A stretch of DNA of 64,000 nt, from NCBI GenBank assembly GCA_010024875.1, contig RGFZ01000001.1:62001-126000 (forward strand), written 5' to 3'. The translations under genes were made by a program, and so were the position numbers. The DNA comes from Oxalobacteraceae bacterium. Its GTDB lineage: Bacteria > Pseudomonadota > Gammaproteobacteria > Burkholderiales > Burkholderiaceae_D. Positions 56,563-64,000 of the stretch are shown piece by piece (position 1 is the first letter of the stretch; the number at the start of each line of letters is the position of its first letter). The notes below the pieces were generated by a model that was not told where the DNA came from, did no database searches, and was given only the letters and a program-made list of their open reading frames with translations.

Positions 56563-56695
56563 CATTGCGTCTTTGTAAGCTCTTTCAACGACTTTATCCG
56601 AGTGTGCCCGCTCTGCCGAGCGGTCGCGAAGTTCGGGTATAGTCCTGTTTTGCATGCGCCCCACAGAAGGTGCTGTTACAAAAACAGGAGAGATC

Positions 56696-57616
56696 ATGAA
56701 CGCATCAACTAGGCCGCGATTTGCGGTCATGGGCGCCGGCTCGGTCGGTTGCTTTTTCGGCGGCATGCTGGCTCGCGCTGGTTTTCCGGTCACCCTGATT
56801 GGCCGACAGTCCCATGTCGATGCCGTCAAGTGCGATGGTCTGTGGCTGGATGCCAAGGCCTTTTCCGAACATATTCCCATGCAGGCGAGTACCGATGCCT
56901 CCGGCGTCGCGGGTGCAAAAGTTATCTTGTTTTGTGTGAAGTCTGCGGATAGCGCGGAAGCCGCGCGCCAGATGGCGCCTCATCTAGAATCTGATGTGGT
57001 CATACTTTGTTTGCAGAATGGTGCGGAGAATCCCGAGATCGTTCGCAGCGTGTTGCCGCATCGCGTGATACCCGCCGTGGTATACGTCGCGACCGAAATG
57101 GCCGGCCCTGGTCATGTAAAACACCACGGTCGCGGCGAGCTGGTGATCGGCGACGCGCCGGAGAGTCAGGATATCGCTGCGTGGTTCGCTGAGTCCGGTG
57201 TGCCCGTCGAGGTATCGGTGAATGTGATGGGGCCGCTCTGGGGCAAGCTGATCATCAACTGCGCATACAATGCCATATCGGCGATCTCTCAGGAGCCTTA
57301 TGGCAAGATGGTCGAGGTGGATGGCGTACCAGAGCTCATGAGGACCGTCGTCGCCGAATGTCTGGCCGTGGCCAGTAAAGAGGGCATCAGCGTGCCGGGC
57401 GATATGTACGAGACTGTGCGTACGCTGGCTTCCACCATGGCGACGCAATTTTCATCGACCGCACAGGATCTCGCGCGCGGCAAGCCGACCGAGATCGATT
57501 ATCTGAACGGTTATGTGTGTCGGCTCGGACACAAGCATCACATTCCGACGCCGGCCAATCAGGCGCTGCTGACGATGGTGAAGCTGCTGTCGAGCAAATC
57601 TCATCTTCAGCGCTGA
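56696..57616 (+). CDS. 2-dehydropantoate 2-reductase-family protein
   Basis: NADP-dependent ketopantoate reductase family, 306 residues from MNASTRPRF. The dinucleotide motif GAGSVG is at 13-18 and the catalytic lysine lies in WGKLIINCAYNAISA. Enzymes of this family make pantoate for CoA, but paralogues reduce other 2-keto acids. Its place just after the pca genes and before a cupin leaves either role open, so I give no symbol. GGAG lies just upstream of the ATG. Confidence 0.85.
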   Translation: MNASTRPRFAVMGAGSVGCFFGGMLARAGFPVTLIGRQSHVDAVKCDGLWLDAKAFSEHIPMQASTDASGVAGAKVILFCVKSADSAEAARQMAPHLESDVVILCLQNGAENPEIVRSVLPHRVIPAVVYVATEMAGPGHVKHHGRGELVIGDAPESQDIAAWFAESGVPVEVSVNVMGPLWGKLIINCAYNAISAISQEPYGKMVEVDGVPELMRTVVAECLAVASKEGISVPGDMYETVRTLASTMATQFSSTAQDLARGKPTEIDYLNGYVCRLGHKHHIPTPANQALLTMVKLLSSKSHLQR

Positions 57617-57635
57617 CATTCAGCAGGAGCTCTTA

Positions 57636-57905
57636 ATGACACCAGAACTATTCGAGCAACAGATGCGGCAGCAGGGTTATGAGATCGCCACCGTCGAGCG
57701 ACCTGCCAACGGTTCGCTGGATCTGCATACCCATCCGTTCGAGGCGCGTGCGCTCATTCTGGAGGGCGAGATCACGATCGTCGCGGAGGGGAAAACGCAG
57801 TTCTGTTGTGCGGGCGAGCTGTTCCAGTTGGACGCTCATGTTCCGCATACCGAAACTTATGGTCCGGCGGGCGTGAAGTACATCGCTGCCAGGAAGAACG
57901 CTTGA
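57636..57905 (+). CDS. Small cupin-domain protein
   Basis: A single cupin domain of 89 residues. The metal-site pattern is seen as LDLHTHPFEARALILEGE and the second block as DAHVPHTETYGP. It follows the PanE-like gene by 19 nt with GGAG before the ATG and is probably co-transcribed. The substrate is unknown. Confidence 0.8.
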   Translation: MTPELFEQQMRQQGYEIATVERPANGSLDLHTHPFEARALILEGEITIVAEGKTQFCCAGELFQLDAHVPHTETYGPAGVKYIAARKNA

Positions 57906-57954
57906 CGCGACAGCGCGCCCGCAGTGCGCGTGTAACTGCATGAGTTGCAGCAGT

Positions 57955-58380
57955 TCAGGAGACTGTCTTGGGTGTGCACACGCCAGCGTACGCGAGATGA
58001 TTCTCGCCATCCTTGCTATCTAGCGTATAGACTGTCATCACGCCCCAAGCAATCCGCCCGACTTTCACGCTGACCATGGCAATCTTGCGGCCCATGACCG
58101 TTTTATCCATAGGTACTTCAGCTTCGAACCACTCCGGACTGGTCTTGAGTTCCGCAGTCACCGGGCCGCCGTACATCGTACTTAAATGAATTTTGCCTGC
58201 GGTCGTGTCTACCATCAGATCGATCGGATCTTCTTTCAGGCTGCTCATCTGCTCGACCCGCTTGCCCCAGCCGTCATACTCGACATGCGTGCCACTGCAG
58301 ATGAAGCGTATTTGCTCGGCCTTTGCAGTTGCCGCCATCATCAATCCGACGGTAATCAGTGATACAAATATTTTTGTCAT
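57955..58380 (-). CDS. Exported small protein, unknown
   Basis: A 141-residue protein beginning with a signal peptide (MTKIFVSLITVGLMMAATAKA, cleavage after AKA). The mature part has two cysteines, FICSG and GVCTPK, near its ends that could form a disulfide, and is rich in short beta-type segments. I do not recognise a family. It lies 7 nt after the carboxymuconolactone-decarboxylase-like gene on the same strand and converges on the cupin gene. Confidence 0.72.
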   Translation of the reverse strand: MTKIFVSLITVGLMMAATAKAEQIRFICSGTHVEYDGWGKRVEQMSSLKEDPIDLMVDTTAGKIHLSTMYGGPVTAELKTSPEWFEAEVPMDKTVMGRKIAMVSVKVGRIAWGVMTVYTLDSKDGENHLAYAGVCTPKTVS

Positions 58381-58387
58381 GCAGGCT

Positions 58388-58738
58388 TCAGGCGGCAGTG
58401 TATTCATCGAAGGCTTTGAGCGCATGCGTCGCATACATCATCGACGGTCCTCCGCCCATGTAGACCGCAGTGGCCAGTACTTCTTCTAGTTCGGCCTTTG
58501 TCGCGCCCAGCTTTACCAGCGTCTGAACATGGAAACCGATGCAATCGTCGCAGCGTGTCGATACCGCGATGCCAAGCGCGACGAACTCACGGGTCTTCTT
58601 GTCCAGCGCGCCTGCCTTGGTTCCAGCAGCAGCTAACTGGCTGAACGCGGTCATCAGATCCGGCTGCGACTCGCGCAGGCTATTCATTCGCGTGGCGACG
58701 GCCTTGGTGAGCTCTTTATAGTCAGGAATTGCGCTCAT
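58388..58738 (-). CDS. Carboxymuconolactone decarboxylase-family (AhpD-like) protein
   Basis: A 116-residue helical protein with the AhpD-type redox motif CDDCIGFH (C-x2-C-x3-H) and VLATAVYMGGGPSMMYATHAL. The CxxC pair indicates a thiol peroxidase/reductase-like role rather than true PcaC activity, which is encoded by pcaC nearby. It is followed by an exported protein after 7 nt and preceded by two hairpins at 58764-58826. Confidence 0.85.
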   Translation of the reverse strand: MSAIPDYKELTKAVATRMNSLRESQPDLMTAFSQLAAAGTKAGALDKKTREFVALGIAVSTRCDDCIGFHVQTLVKLGATKAELEEVLATAVYMGGGPSMMYATHALKAFDEYTAA

Positions 58739-58763
58739 GATCTGACTCCTCAGCTATCTCTGA

Positions 58764-58787
58764 CAAAACGTCGCTGTCAACGTTTTG
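58764..58787. repeat. Inverted repeat CAAAACGT/ACGTTTTG
   Basis: An 8-bp stem with an 8-nt loop lies 26 nt upstream of the AhpD-like gene's start. On the minus strand its 3' arm is ACGTTTTG, with no long T run. It sits beside a second hairpin and may be a weak terminator or operator. Confidence 0.5.
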
Positions 58788-58802
58788 CCAGAGCCACGCC
58801 TC

Positions 58803-58826
58803 AACGCTGACGACCATGTCAGCGTT
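58803..58826. repeat. Inverted repeat AACGCTGAC/GTCAGCGTT
   Basis: A 9-bp perfect stem with a 6-nt loop lies 15 nt from the preceding one, between the carbonic-anhydrase-like gene and the AhpD-like gene. It does not read as a typical terminator on either strand. Confidence 0.5.
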
Positions 58827-58899
58827 TCAAGGAGCCAGTATTTCTCACCGGCACTAATGCCGCATTGACCTGTATCAAAATAGGCCGGCAGCACAAAAA

Positions 58900-59514
58900 T
58901 CAACCGACCAAGTCAACCCTGCCTGAGGTGTCCATGATGCCGGTGATGACGCTTAGCTTAGGATGACGAGCGTTGACTTCCTTGCGGAACATCGTCAGTG
59001 CCTCGGCATGCGAGCCAGTTTCCATTTCTTTTTCAGCTACGGATCCGGCGCCGAAAGCCAGCTTGGCCGCGCCGCAATCGCGGTGCGACAGCGCGACCAC
59101 GCGCTTAATGTGGTGCAGGCCGACTGTAATGTCCAGGTTGTCCCAGAAGGTCTTGTGCCAAGCTGCGAATTTCGGATGCACCGCACCGATCGGGCCGCCG
59201 GCCATCACAAAGTGGCTGTAGTTGTCGCCCAGCTTGTCGCGCTCGACGCCCGACAGAAGGCCCATATACTGCCAGCTCAATGTAGTGAAGCGCGGATCGA
59301 TGCAATTGACCAGCATCGCTTCATAGTTGCCGCCGCCTGCCATCGAGCGGCCGGGCACAAAGCCCATAATGCCGCCAGCAAGCACGGCTGCGCTGGTCGC
59401 GAGGAATTGACGTCGTGACGTGCCAGTCGGGCCAGTAAGCGCTGAAGGTGAGCAGCAAGGGCAGCCAGCGTCATGCAACTCGGTCGGCAAAGTTTTAATC
59501 ATTTTATCGGACAC
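58900..59514 (-). CDS. Tat-exported beta-carbonic-anhydrase-like protein
   Basis: 204 residues from a GTG at 59514 that has AAGGAG 7 nt upstream. The N-terminus has a short cysteine cluster CPCC (18-21), then a twin-arginine signal TSRRQFLATSA (32-42) and hydrophobic core, cleavage probably near GRSMA (59). The mature part keeps the beta-carbonic anhydrase zinc set: C-x-D-x-R at 71-75 (CIDPR) and H-x2-C at 144-147 (HRDC). It would therefore be a folded, periplasmic zinc protein. It lacks much of the length of classical beta-CAs, so activity is uncertain. Confidence 0.8.
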   Translation of the reverse strand: MSDKMIKTLPTELHDAGCPCCSPSALTGPTGTSRRQFLATSAAVLAGGIMGFVPGRSMAGGGNYEAMLVNCIDPRFTTLSWQYMGLLSGVERDKLGDNYSHFVMAGGPIGAVHPKFAAWHKTFWDNLDITVGLHHIKRVVALSHRDCGAAKLAFGAGSVAEKEMETGSHAEALTMFRKEVNARHPKLSVITGIMDTSGRVDLVG

Positions 59515-59936
59515 GGTAGTTCTCCTTATGAATGCAAGACGGCTGGGCCATGAAATAGCAATACAGGCAGCAAAACGGCCCGACAAGTATATGCAACGAC
59601 TTAAGCATAATGCCCAGCCAATGGGCTTGCATGGGTTTTGATAGTAAAACTGAACTATTTTTGCGGGATTTACGCAAAAACATTCAATCCTGTCCACATA
59701 ATCGAACCCATCTTCGCGGATCTTTAACCGCGCCGGCGTTATTCTCTGGATTACAGGCTACAGAAAATCTTTTTCATCCCGATTAATACGAACGAGAGCC
59801 TGTTCTGGTGCCGCACGGGAGGTCGCTGCACCGCGCCCCAATAAGCAGGCGACTGAGCTTGTGAATTTTGATATTGATAATTTTGCCGGCACTGCCATTG
59901 CCTCGTCGGCATGGACCTGACGGAGAGGTCACTGAG
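59515..59936. other. Intergenic region without recognised gene
   Basis: This 422-nt gap separates the carbonic-anhydrase-like gene (minus) from the Ala/His-rich gene (plus). Short open frames occur on both strands but lack ribosome-binding sites or recognisable sequence. It must hold the two divergent promoters; I see no convincing hexamers or palindromes. Confidence 0.55.
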
Positions 59937-61430
59937 ATGAACGCACGATTGATGATTCCCGCCCTGCTGATGGCATTGGTCTGCCCGTCGCTGCTGGCGG
60001 CCGACGCCAAGCATGATGATCACGGCTCAGCACCCGCGCATGAGGCTCAGGCCAAGCCCGCGCCGGCCAAGCCGGTTGACAAACCTTCCAGCGACGCCAA
60101 GCCCCCGGTTGAGGCTAAGCCTGCAGCCGATGTCAAGCTGGCCGACGCCCCCGCAGAAGAGCCTGCCAAGCCAGCGCCAAAAAAGAAGCGTGCGAAGAAA
60201 ACCAAGAAAGCTGCAGCACCTGATGCGCATGCGCCGGCGGCTGCGGCCCATGGCGGCCCACCGTCCGCAGCGCATGGCTCAGATTCTCCGGCGCCGGCAC
60301 ACGGTGACAAAGCGAATGCTGCTGCAGACGCCCATGCTGCGCCAGAACCCAGCAAGCGACTAAAGCTGCGCAAGGCAATCGCAGGCGGCACCCAAGACAA
60401 CCATGCCGCCGATAGCCCAGCGGGCACAGCAGCGCACACTGACACACCTGCGGCGACGGCCACCGCATCTCCTGCGGCACCAGCGGACACCCACGCGGTA
60501 CCCCCAGCACCAGCGGCTGCGAGTCATGGTGCGCATGCTGATGCGCCGTCGGCACCAGCACAAGCGCCTGCGCCTTCGAACGTGCAAGACGATGCGCACG
60601 CACTGGTCGCAGCGCCCGCGCCGGCAAGCAAACGCGTGAAGATGAAAAAGCCTCTGCCTGCGGCATCGGTGATCGATACGCATGCGGCAGCCCCCGCAGC
60701 AGATACGCATTCCGCCCCACCCGCATCGCCCGCAGTTGTGCCTGCAGCGCCGGCGGCTGCCGCAAGTGCGGATTCGTCACATGCAAAAGATGATCACGCA
60801 GTACATGATGCGCATGCCAAACATGATGCCGCCTCAGCCGCGACAGCGAGCCCGGCAGCAGCAAAGGCGTTGCCCGCGCATTCTGGCCATAGCGCGATGA
60901 CGGTCGCCGCGCCGCATCCCGCAGAAGAATGTGACATGCCGCTGAAAGCCGAGATCGCCGCCTTGTTCGACCGCTGGAATGCGTCGCTGCGTACCGGCGA
61001 CCCGCGCCGCGTCGTCGCCAACTACGCACCCAATTCGATTTTGTTGCCCACGGTGTCCAATCGCGCGCGCTTCACGATTGCGGAGAAGGAAGACTACTTC
61101 ACGCACTTTTTGATGAAGCGTCCGGAGGGCAGCATTGATGACCGTCTGATAGAAGTCGACTGTAACTCGGCGACGGATGCCGGACTGTATACCTTCCGTT
61201 TCGCAGATGGTACGAAGGTCAAGGCGCGTTACTCGTTCTCGTACAAAAAAATCGGTAATGACTGGCTGATCACCAGCCATCATTCATCGGCGATGCCGGA
61301 GCAGGCTGCCACCGGTCACGATGCACCGGTGACCCATGCCGCGGCCGCACCGCCTGCGCCCAAGCCGCAAGCCGCAGCGCCGCGAGAAGATAGCGTCCCC
61401 TCAACCAAGGGCTGGGTACGTTTCCCCTAA
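59937..61430 (+). CDS. Exported Ala/Pro/His-rich protein with NTF2-like (DUF4440) domain
   Basis: A 497-residue protein. Residues 1-21 form a signal peptide (cleavage near LLAAD). Residues 22-330 are low-complexity Ala/Pro/His/Asp sequence with many DAHA/DTHA-type units and three basic patches: KKKRAKKTKK (82-91), SKRLKLRK (139-146) and SKRVKMKK (231-238). Residues about 331-453 resemble an NTF2-like SnoaL/DUF4440 domain (EIAALFDRWNASLRTGDPRRVV, ARYSFSYKKIGNDWLI). A short Ala/Pro tail ends GWVRFP. The His content suggests metal or acid-base interaction and the Lys patches anionic partners, but both are inference. The start at 59937 is favoured over 59868 by its GGAG and signal peptide. Confidence 0.8.
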   Translation: MNARLMIPALLMALVCPSLLAADAKHDDHGSAPAHEAQAKPAPAKPVDKPSSDAKPPVEAKPAADVKLADAPAEEPAKPAPKKKRAKKTKKAAAPDAHAPAAAAHGGPPSAAHGSDSPAPAHGDKANAAADAHAAPEPSKRLKLRKAIAGGTQDNHAADSPAGTAAHTDTPAATATASPAAPADTHAVPPAPAAASHGAHADAPSAPAQAPAPSNVQDDAHALVAAPAPASKRVKMKKPLPAASVIDTHAAAPAADTHSAPPASPAVVPAAPAAAASADSSHAKDDHAVHDAHAKHDAASAATASPAAAKALPAHSGHSAMTVAAPHPAEECDMPLKAEIAALFDRWNASLRTGDPRRVVANYAPNSILLPTVSNRARFTIAEKEDYFTHFLMKRPEGSIDDRLIEVDCNSATDAGLYTFRFADGTKVKARYSFSYKKIGNDWLITSHHSSAMPEQAATGHDAPVTHAAAAPPAPKPQAAAPREDSVPSTKGWVRFP

Positions 61431-61525
61431 ATATAAGCACATAAAGCCGACTCGATAGCAGAGCAATAACACTTTGGGCGTTCAGCCATATGCTGCTGGA
61501 CGTGGTTAGAGAGTGAATGCAGAAT

Positions 61526-61559
61526 GGCCCGACGACAACGATGTCGTCGGGCCTTTTTT
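61526..61559 (+). terminator. Strong terminator between the DUF4440 gene and spoIIE-like gene
   Basis: GGCCCGACGAC and GTCGTCGGGCC form an 11-bp perfect stem with a 6-nt loop, followed by TTTTTT. It starts 95 nt after the DUF4440 gene and ends 20 nt before the ATG of the next gene, so that gene's promoter must lie upstream of the hairpin. Confidence 0.88.
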
Positions 61560-61579
61560 CGTCCGTCAGCGGAGCGCAT

Positions 61580-63784
61580 ATGAAAAAAATAATCAAAGGC
61601 GCGTTGGTCTTGCTGTTTGCCCTTTGTAATCCGGTGCTGGCGCAGTCTGCTGTCGATGTCGGCCCGGCATCGCCCATTGTGATCGCGCCCCCCAAAAATG
61701 CCACACTGGTACTTGAGGACAGCGAAGGCCGGATGAGCTTTGACGAAGCGAGATCAAAACTGTCTGAGTTTCGAAGGGCAAGCGAGTTGACGACCCCGAA
61801 CTCGGTCAGCGCCTACTGGGTGGCGCTCAATCTGCGTAGCACCCATTCGCTGGAGCATGTGATCCGCATTGTTCCATCGGTAGGGCTGGGTTGGAAGGAT
61901 ATTCGGATCAGCGTTGTCGATGCCGATGGGAAGATCACCGAGATCCGCAATTACACCGGGGTGCATGGCATGCATAACCGCATCGCCAATGAAAATCCAC
62001 TGAAACCCGCTGCTGATCCTGCGCCCAGTCAGTATGCGTTGCACACGCTCCGGCCGGGGCAGTCAGTGACCGTTTTCCTGCGCATGTATGCGGATCAGCG
62101 TTTTCCGCCGAAAGCCTATGCGCCACAGATCGTCGATCACCAGCGCTATCTTGAAATGCGACGCTTGGGCTTGTACATAGAAGGCGCACTTGCCGGCGCG
62201 ATGCTGGCTCTCGCCATATTCGGCTGGTACAACGCGCTGCACACCCGCAATGCAGCCAGTTATGCATACAGTATCTGGATCTTGTTCGCGCTAGTGTCAG
62301 CGATCGGGCAGCCTGTTCACGATGGCCAGCGACTGTTCGAGCTATTCATCGATATATCGAACATCAAGGTCAATCATCTCTATCTCGCTGAATTTATTGG
62401 CGCGGCTGCGACGTTTGGGCAGTCGATGATGTATGTGATCTTTGCGCGTACCTTCCTCGAGCTGAAAGATCGGTTCCCAGTTTTTTATAAAGTAACTCAT
62501 GCCTACATCATGTTCTACTTTGCGGCGGCTGCTGCACGGTTGCTGTGGGACCAGCACATCATTCCCGCGCAGATCTTTTGGCTACCGATCGGAGTCAGTA
62601 CTTGGCTGGTCCTGATGGGAGTGTTTACCTGTGCGTTCATCCGGATGCGCGAAGGCTTCGAGGTCGCCCGATTCTTCATGATTGCGATGCTCCCTTATCT
62701 GCTATTCCGCACGGTGTATATCCTGAATGTGCTGGCCTGGCCATCGCCGTTGTCTTTTCTGCCAGATGTCGGAATTTTTTACTTCATCAAGGAACCTACT
62801 ACCGCGCAGGCATTTGGCGTGGCACTCGAAGCGCTGATCATGGCGCTGGCAGTGGTGGCGCGCACACGTATGCTGCAGGAGCAACTGTCACACAACATAC
62901 AGGTGCAAAAAGAGCTCGTCGAGAACCAGAACCGCGTGTTGGAGGCAACGGTCGCCGAGCGTACGCGCGAATTGGAAGAGCAACATGATGAGCTGGAAGA
63001 GACGCACCAGATCGTTATCGGATCGGTCAATTATGCGAGCCGTCTGCAGCGCAGTCAGCTGCCGCGCGCACATCGTCTGGAAGGACGCTTTGTGTCGCTG
63101 GGCGTTGTTTGGGAGCCGCGCGACACTATCGGCGGCGATTTATGGTGGATTTCGTCGTCGCAGCAAGGCAGGTCCTTTTCGCTGGCAGTGGCTGATTGCA
63201 CAGGACATGGCGTGCCGGGCGCGATGTTGTCACTCCTAGTCAGCAATTCGCTCGAGCGGATCTACTCCGCAGATCCCGAGGTACGCCCTTCAGAGGCGCT
63301 GATGTCACTCGATTATCTGGTCCGGACCGGACTGAATCAGGATGCGGAAGACAGCGAGAGCGACGATGGCTGCGATGCGGCGATTATCCGGATAGACCGA
63401 GACGCTTGCAGTATGGAGTTCGCGAGTGCCAAGATTGGCCTGTTTCATCTGAGTACTGAAGGTATGGTACGTCGCCATGTCGGATCGCGGGCCAGTCTTG
63501 GCTACCGGCAGCCGCCCGACGACGAAGATATTCCGCTCGGTCAGATGATCACCTATTCGCCGGGTGACGTGTTCGTGATCGTGACCGATGGCTTTACCGA
63601 TCAGCCGGGAGGTGACAAGGCAACGCCAGTGTCTTTTGGTTATCGGCGCATCGAGCGACTACTCGTTGAGATGCGAGGCCAGAGCGCCGATCAGATCAGT
63701 CAGGGCCTGCGAGAGACATTCAATCGCTGGCAAGGAGCGCACCAGCGGCGCGACGATGTCACTGCGGTTGTGTTCAGTCTTTGA
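61580..63784 (+). CDS. 7TM-DISM membrane protein with SpoIIE/PP2C phosphatase domain
   Basis: A 734-residue signalling protein from MKKIIKGALV; GGAG precedes the ATG. Residues 1-21 are a signal peptide, about 40-180 a periplasmic 7TMR-DISMED2-like sensor, about 190-420 a seven-helix 7TMR-DISM region, about 425-480 a coiled coil, and about 490-734 a SpoIIE-type PP2C phosphatase. Metal-binding motifs include GGDLWW (Asp520), ADCTGHGVPGAM, VTDGFTD and RRDDVTAVVF. Such phosphatases usually act on STAS/anti-sigma-antagonist-type proteins, as in the SiaA system; the partner is not identified here. Confidence 0.9.
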   Translation: MKKIIKGALVLLFALCNPVLAQSAVDVGPASPIVIAPPKNATLVLEDSEGRMSFDEARSKLSEFRRASELTTPNSVSAYWVALNLRSTHSLEHVIRIVPSVGLGWKDIRISVVDADGKITEIRNYTGVHGMHNRIANENPLKPAADPAPSQYALHTLRPGQSVTVFLRMYADQRFPPKAYAPQIVDHQRYLEMRRLGLYIEGALAGAMLALAIFGWYNALHTRNAASYAYSIWILFALVSAIGQPVHDGQRLFELFIDISNIKVNHLYLAEFIGAAATFGQSMMYVIFARTFLELKDRFPVFYKVTHAYIMFYFAAAAARLLWDQHIIPAQIFWLPIGVSTWLVLMGVFTCAFIRMREGFEVARFFMIAMLPYLLFRTVYILNVLAWPSPLSFLPDVGIFYFIKEPTTAQAFGVALEALIMALAVVARTRMLQEQLSHNIQVQKELVENQNRVLEATVAERTRELEEQHDELEETHQIVIGSVNYASRLQRSQLPRAHRLEGRFVSLGVVWEPRDTIGGDLWWISSSQQGRSFSLAVADCTGHGVPGAMLSLLVSNSLERIYSADPEVRPSEALMSLDYLVRTGLNQDAEDSESDDGCDAAIIRIDRDACSMEFASAKIGLFHLSTEGMVRRHVGSRASLGYRQPPDDEDIPLGQMITYSPGDVFVIVTDGFTDQPGGDKATPVSFGYRRIERLLVEMRGQSADQISQGLRETFNRWQGAHQRRDDVTAVVFSL

Positions 63785-64000
63785 TCAATCGACGGCCATG
63801 ATGTGGCAGCTGCCGCTTCAGGAACATTCGAGTATCTTGATGGCCACGAAATGGCTGCACTACACCGCAGATTTGTTTGAGCTACAGGATGCATACCGTC
63901 CGCCGCAGGACGGACGGTAGTTTGCTGCTGCCATCAGGTCAGCTTTGATCAAACGCCTTGTCTACAGGTACCTGCATGTTCGTTGCCAGTGAATTCGTTG
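63785..64000. other. Window end, no firm gene
   Basis: After the phosphatase stop a short frame reads MATKWLHYTADLFELQDAYR from 63839 and stops at 63920; an ATG with MFVASEFV near 63974 is cut by the window end. The DLFELQDAYR wording recalls the N-terminus of SiaB-type kinases, which often follow SpoIIE phosphatases, but the frame is short and the match weak. Confidence 0.35.

Noticed and set aside
58388-58738. A second pcaC
   Set aside because: Although in the carboxymuconolactone decarboxylase superfamily, it has the AhpD CxxC motif and lies away from the pca operon; true PcaC is at 56176-56562.

Overview
The window looks like a chromosomal segment of a betaproteobacterium, most likely Burkholderiales. 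The reasons are the gene orders rsmE-mtfA-ribF-ileS, glnE/yhdP-nitrilase-tldD and hemN-ccoI-ccoS-ccoNOQP-ccoG-fixH-fnr, plus a 4-hydroxybenzoate/protocatechuate regulon. Family or genus cannot be fixed by eye. I see no phage, insertion sequence, CRISPR array, tRNA or rRNA.

Layout. 1-13.5 kb: ileS (3' end outside the window), ribF, mtfA and rsmE on minus; tkt and gap on plus; a three-lipoprotein operon (CsgG-like, DUF4810, GNA1162) and glnE on minus. 13.6-23.5 kb: yhdP, a nitrilase-family amidohydrolase, tldD, aroG, yajQ, murB and ppnP. 23.5-30.6 kb: argG and argF, rsgA-phhB-M48 peptidase, orn, a UPF0149 gene and srkA. 30.6-46 kb: an oxygen-response block with two universal stress proteins, a Pat-type acetyltransferase, hemN, a TauE/SafE-like membrane protein, the ccoI/ccoS/ccoNOQP/ccoG/fixH set for cbb3 oxidase, a small membrane protein and fnr. 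46-56.6 kb: pobA/pobR, an IclR regulator (pcaR type) and pcaIJF-HGBD-C, enough to take 4-hydroxybenzoate through protocatechuate to succinyl-CoA and acetyl-CoA. 56.7-64 kb: a ketopantoate reductase-like gene, a cupin, two small minus-strand genes, a Tat-exported beta-carbonic-anhydrase-like protein, a long Ala/Pro/His-rich exported protein with an NTF2-like end, and a 7TM-DISM/SpoIIE phosphatase.

Regulation read from the sequence. Four FNR-type palindromes (TTGAC-N4-GTCAA) lie upstream of usp, between usp and pat, upstream of hemN and upstream of ccoN. In three of them a -10-like hexamer sits exactly 22 nt after the box, the class II geometry, and fnr lies in the same block. Upstream of aroG there is a 23-codon reading frame with a run of Phe/Tyr codons, an internal GGCGGT that can pair with the 5' arm of a terminator, and that terminator just before the aroG ribosome-binding site; this is a complete attenuator architecture. 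A 17-bp PcaR-type palindrome precedes pcaI, which appears to start at TTG.

The main oddity is that three highly conserved genes (argG, hemN, ccoN) each lack an internal block of roughly 100-180 nt and change frame at the junction, while both flanks are otherwise intact. Either the strain has lost three functions recently or, more likely in my view, the assembly contains collapsed deletions. Reads spanning the three junctions would decide.
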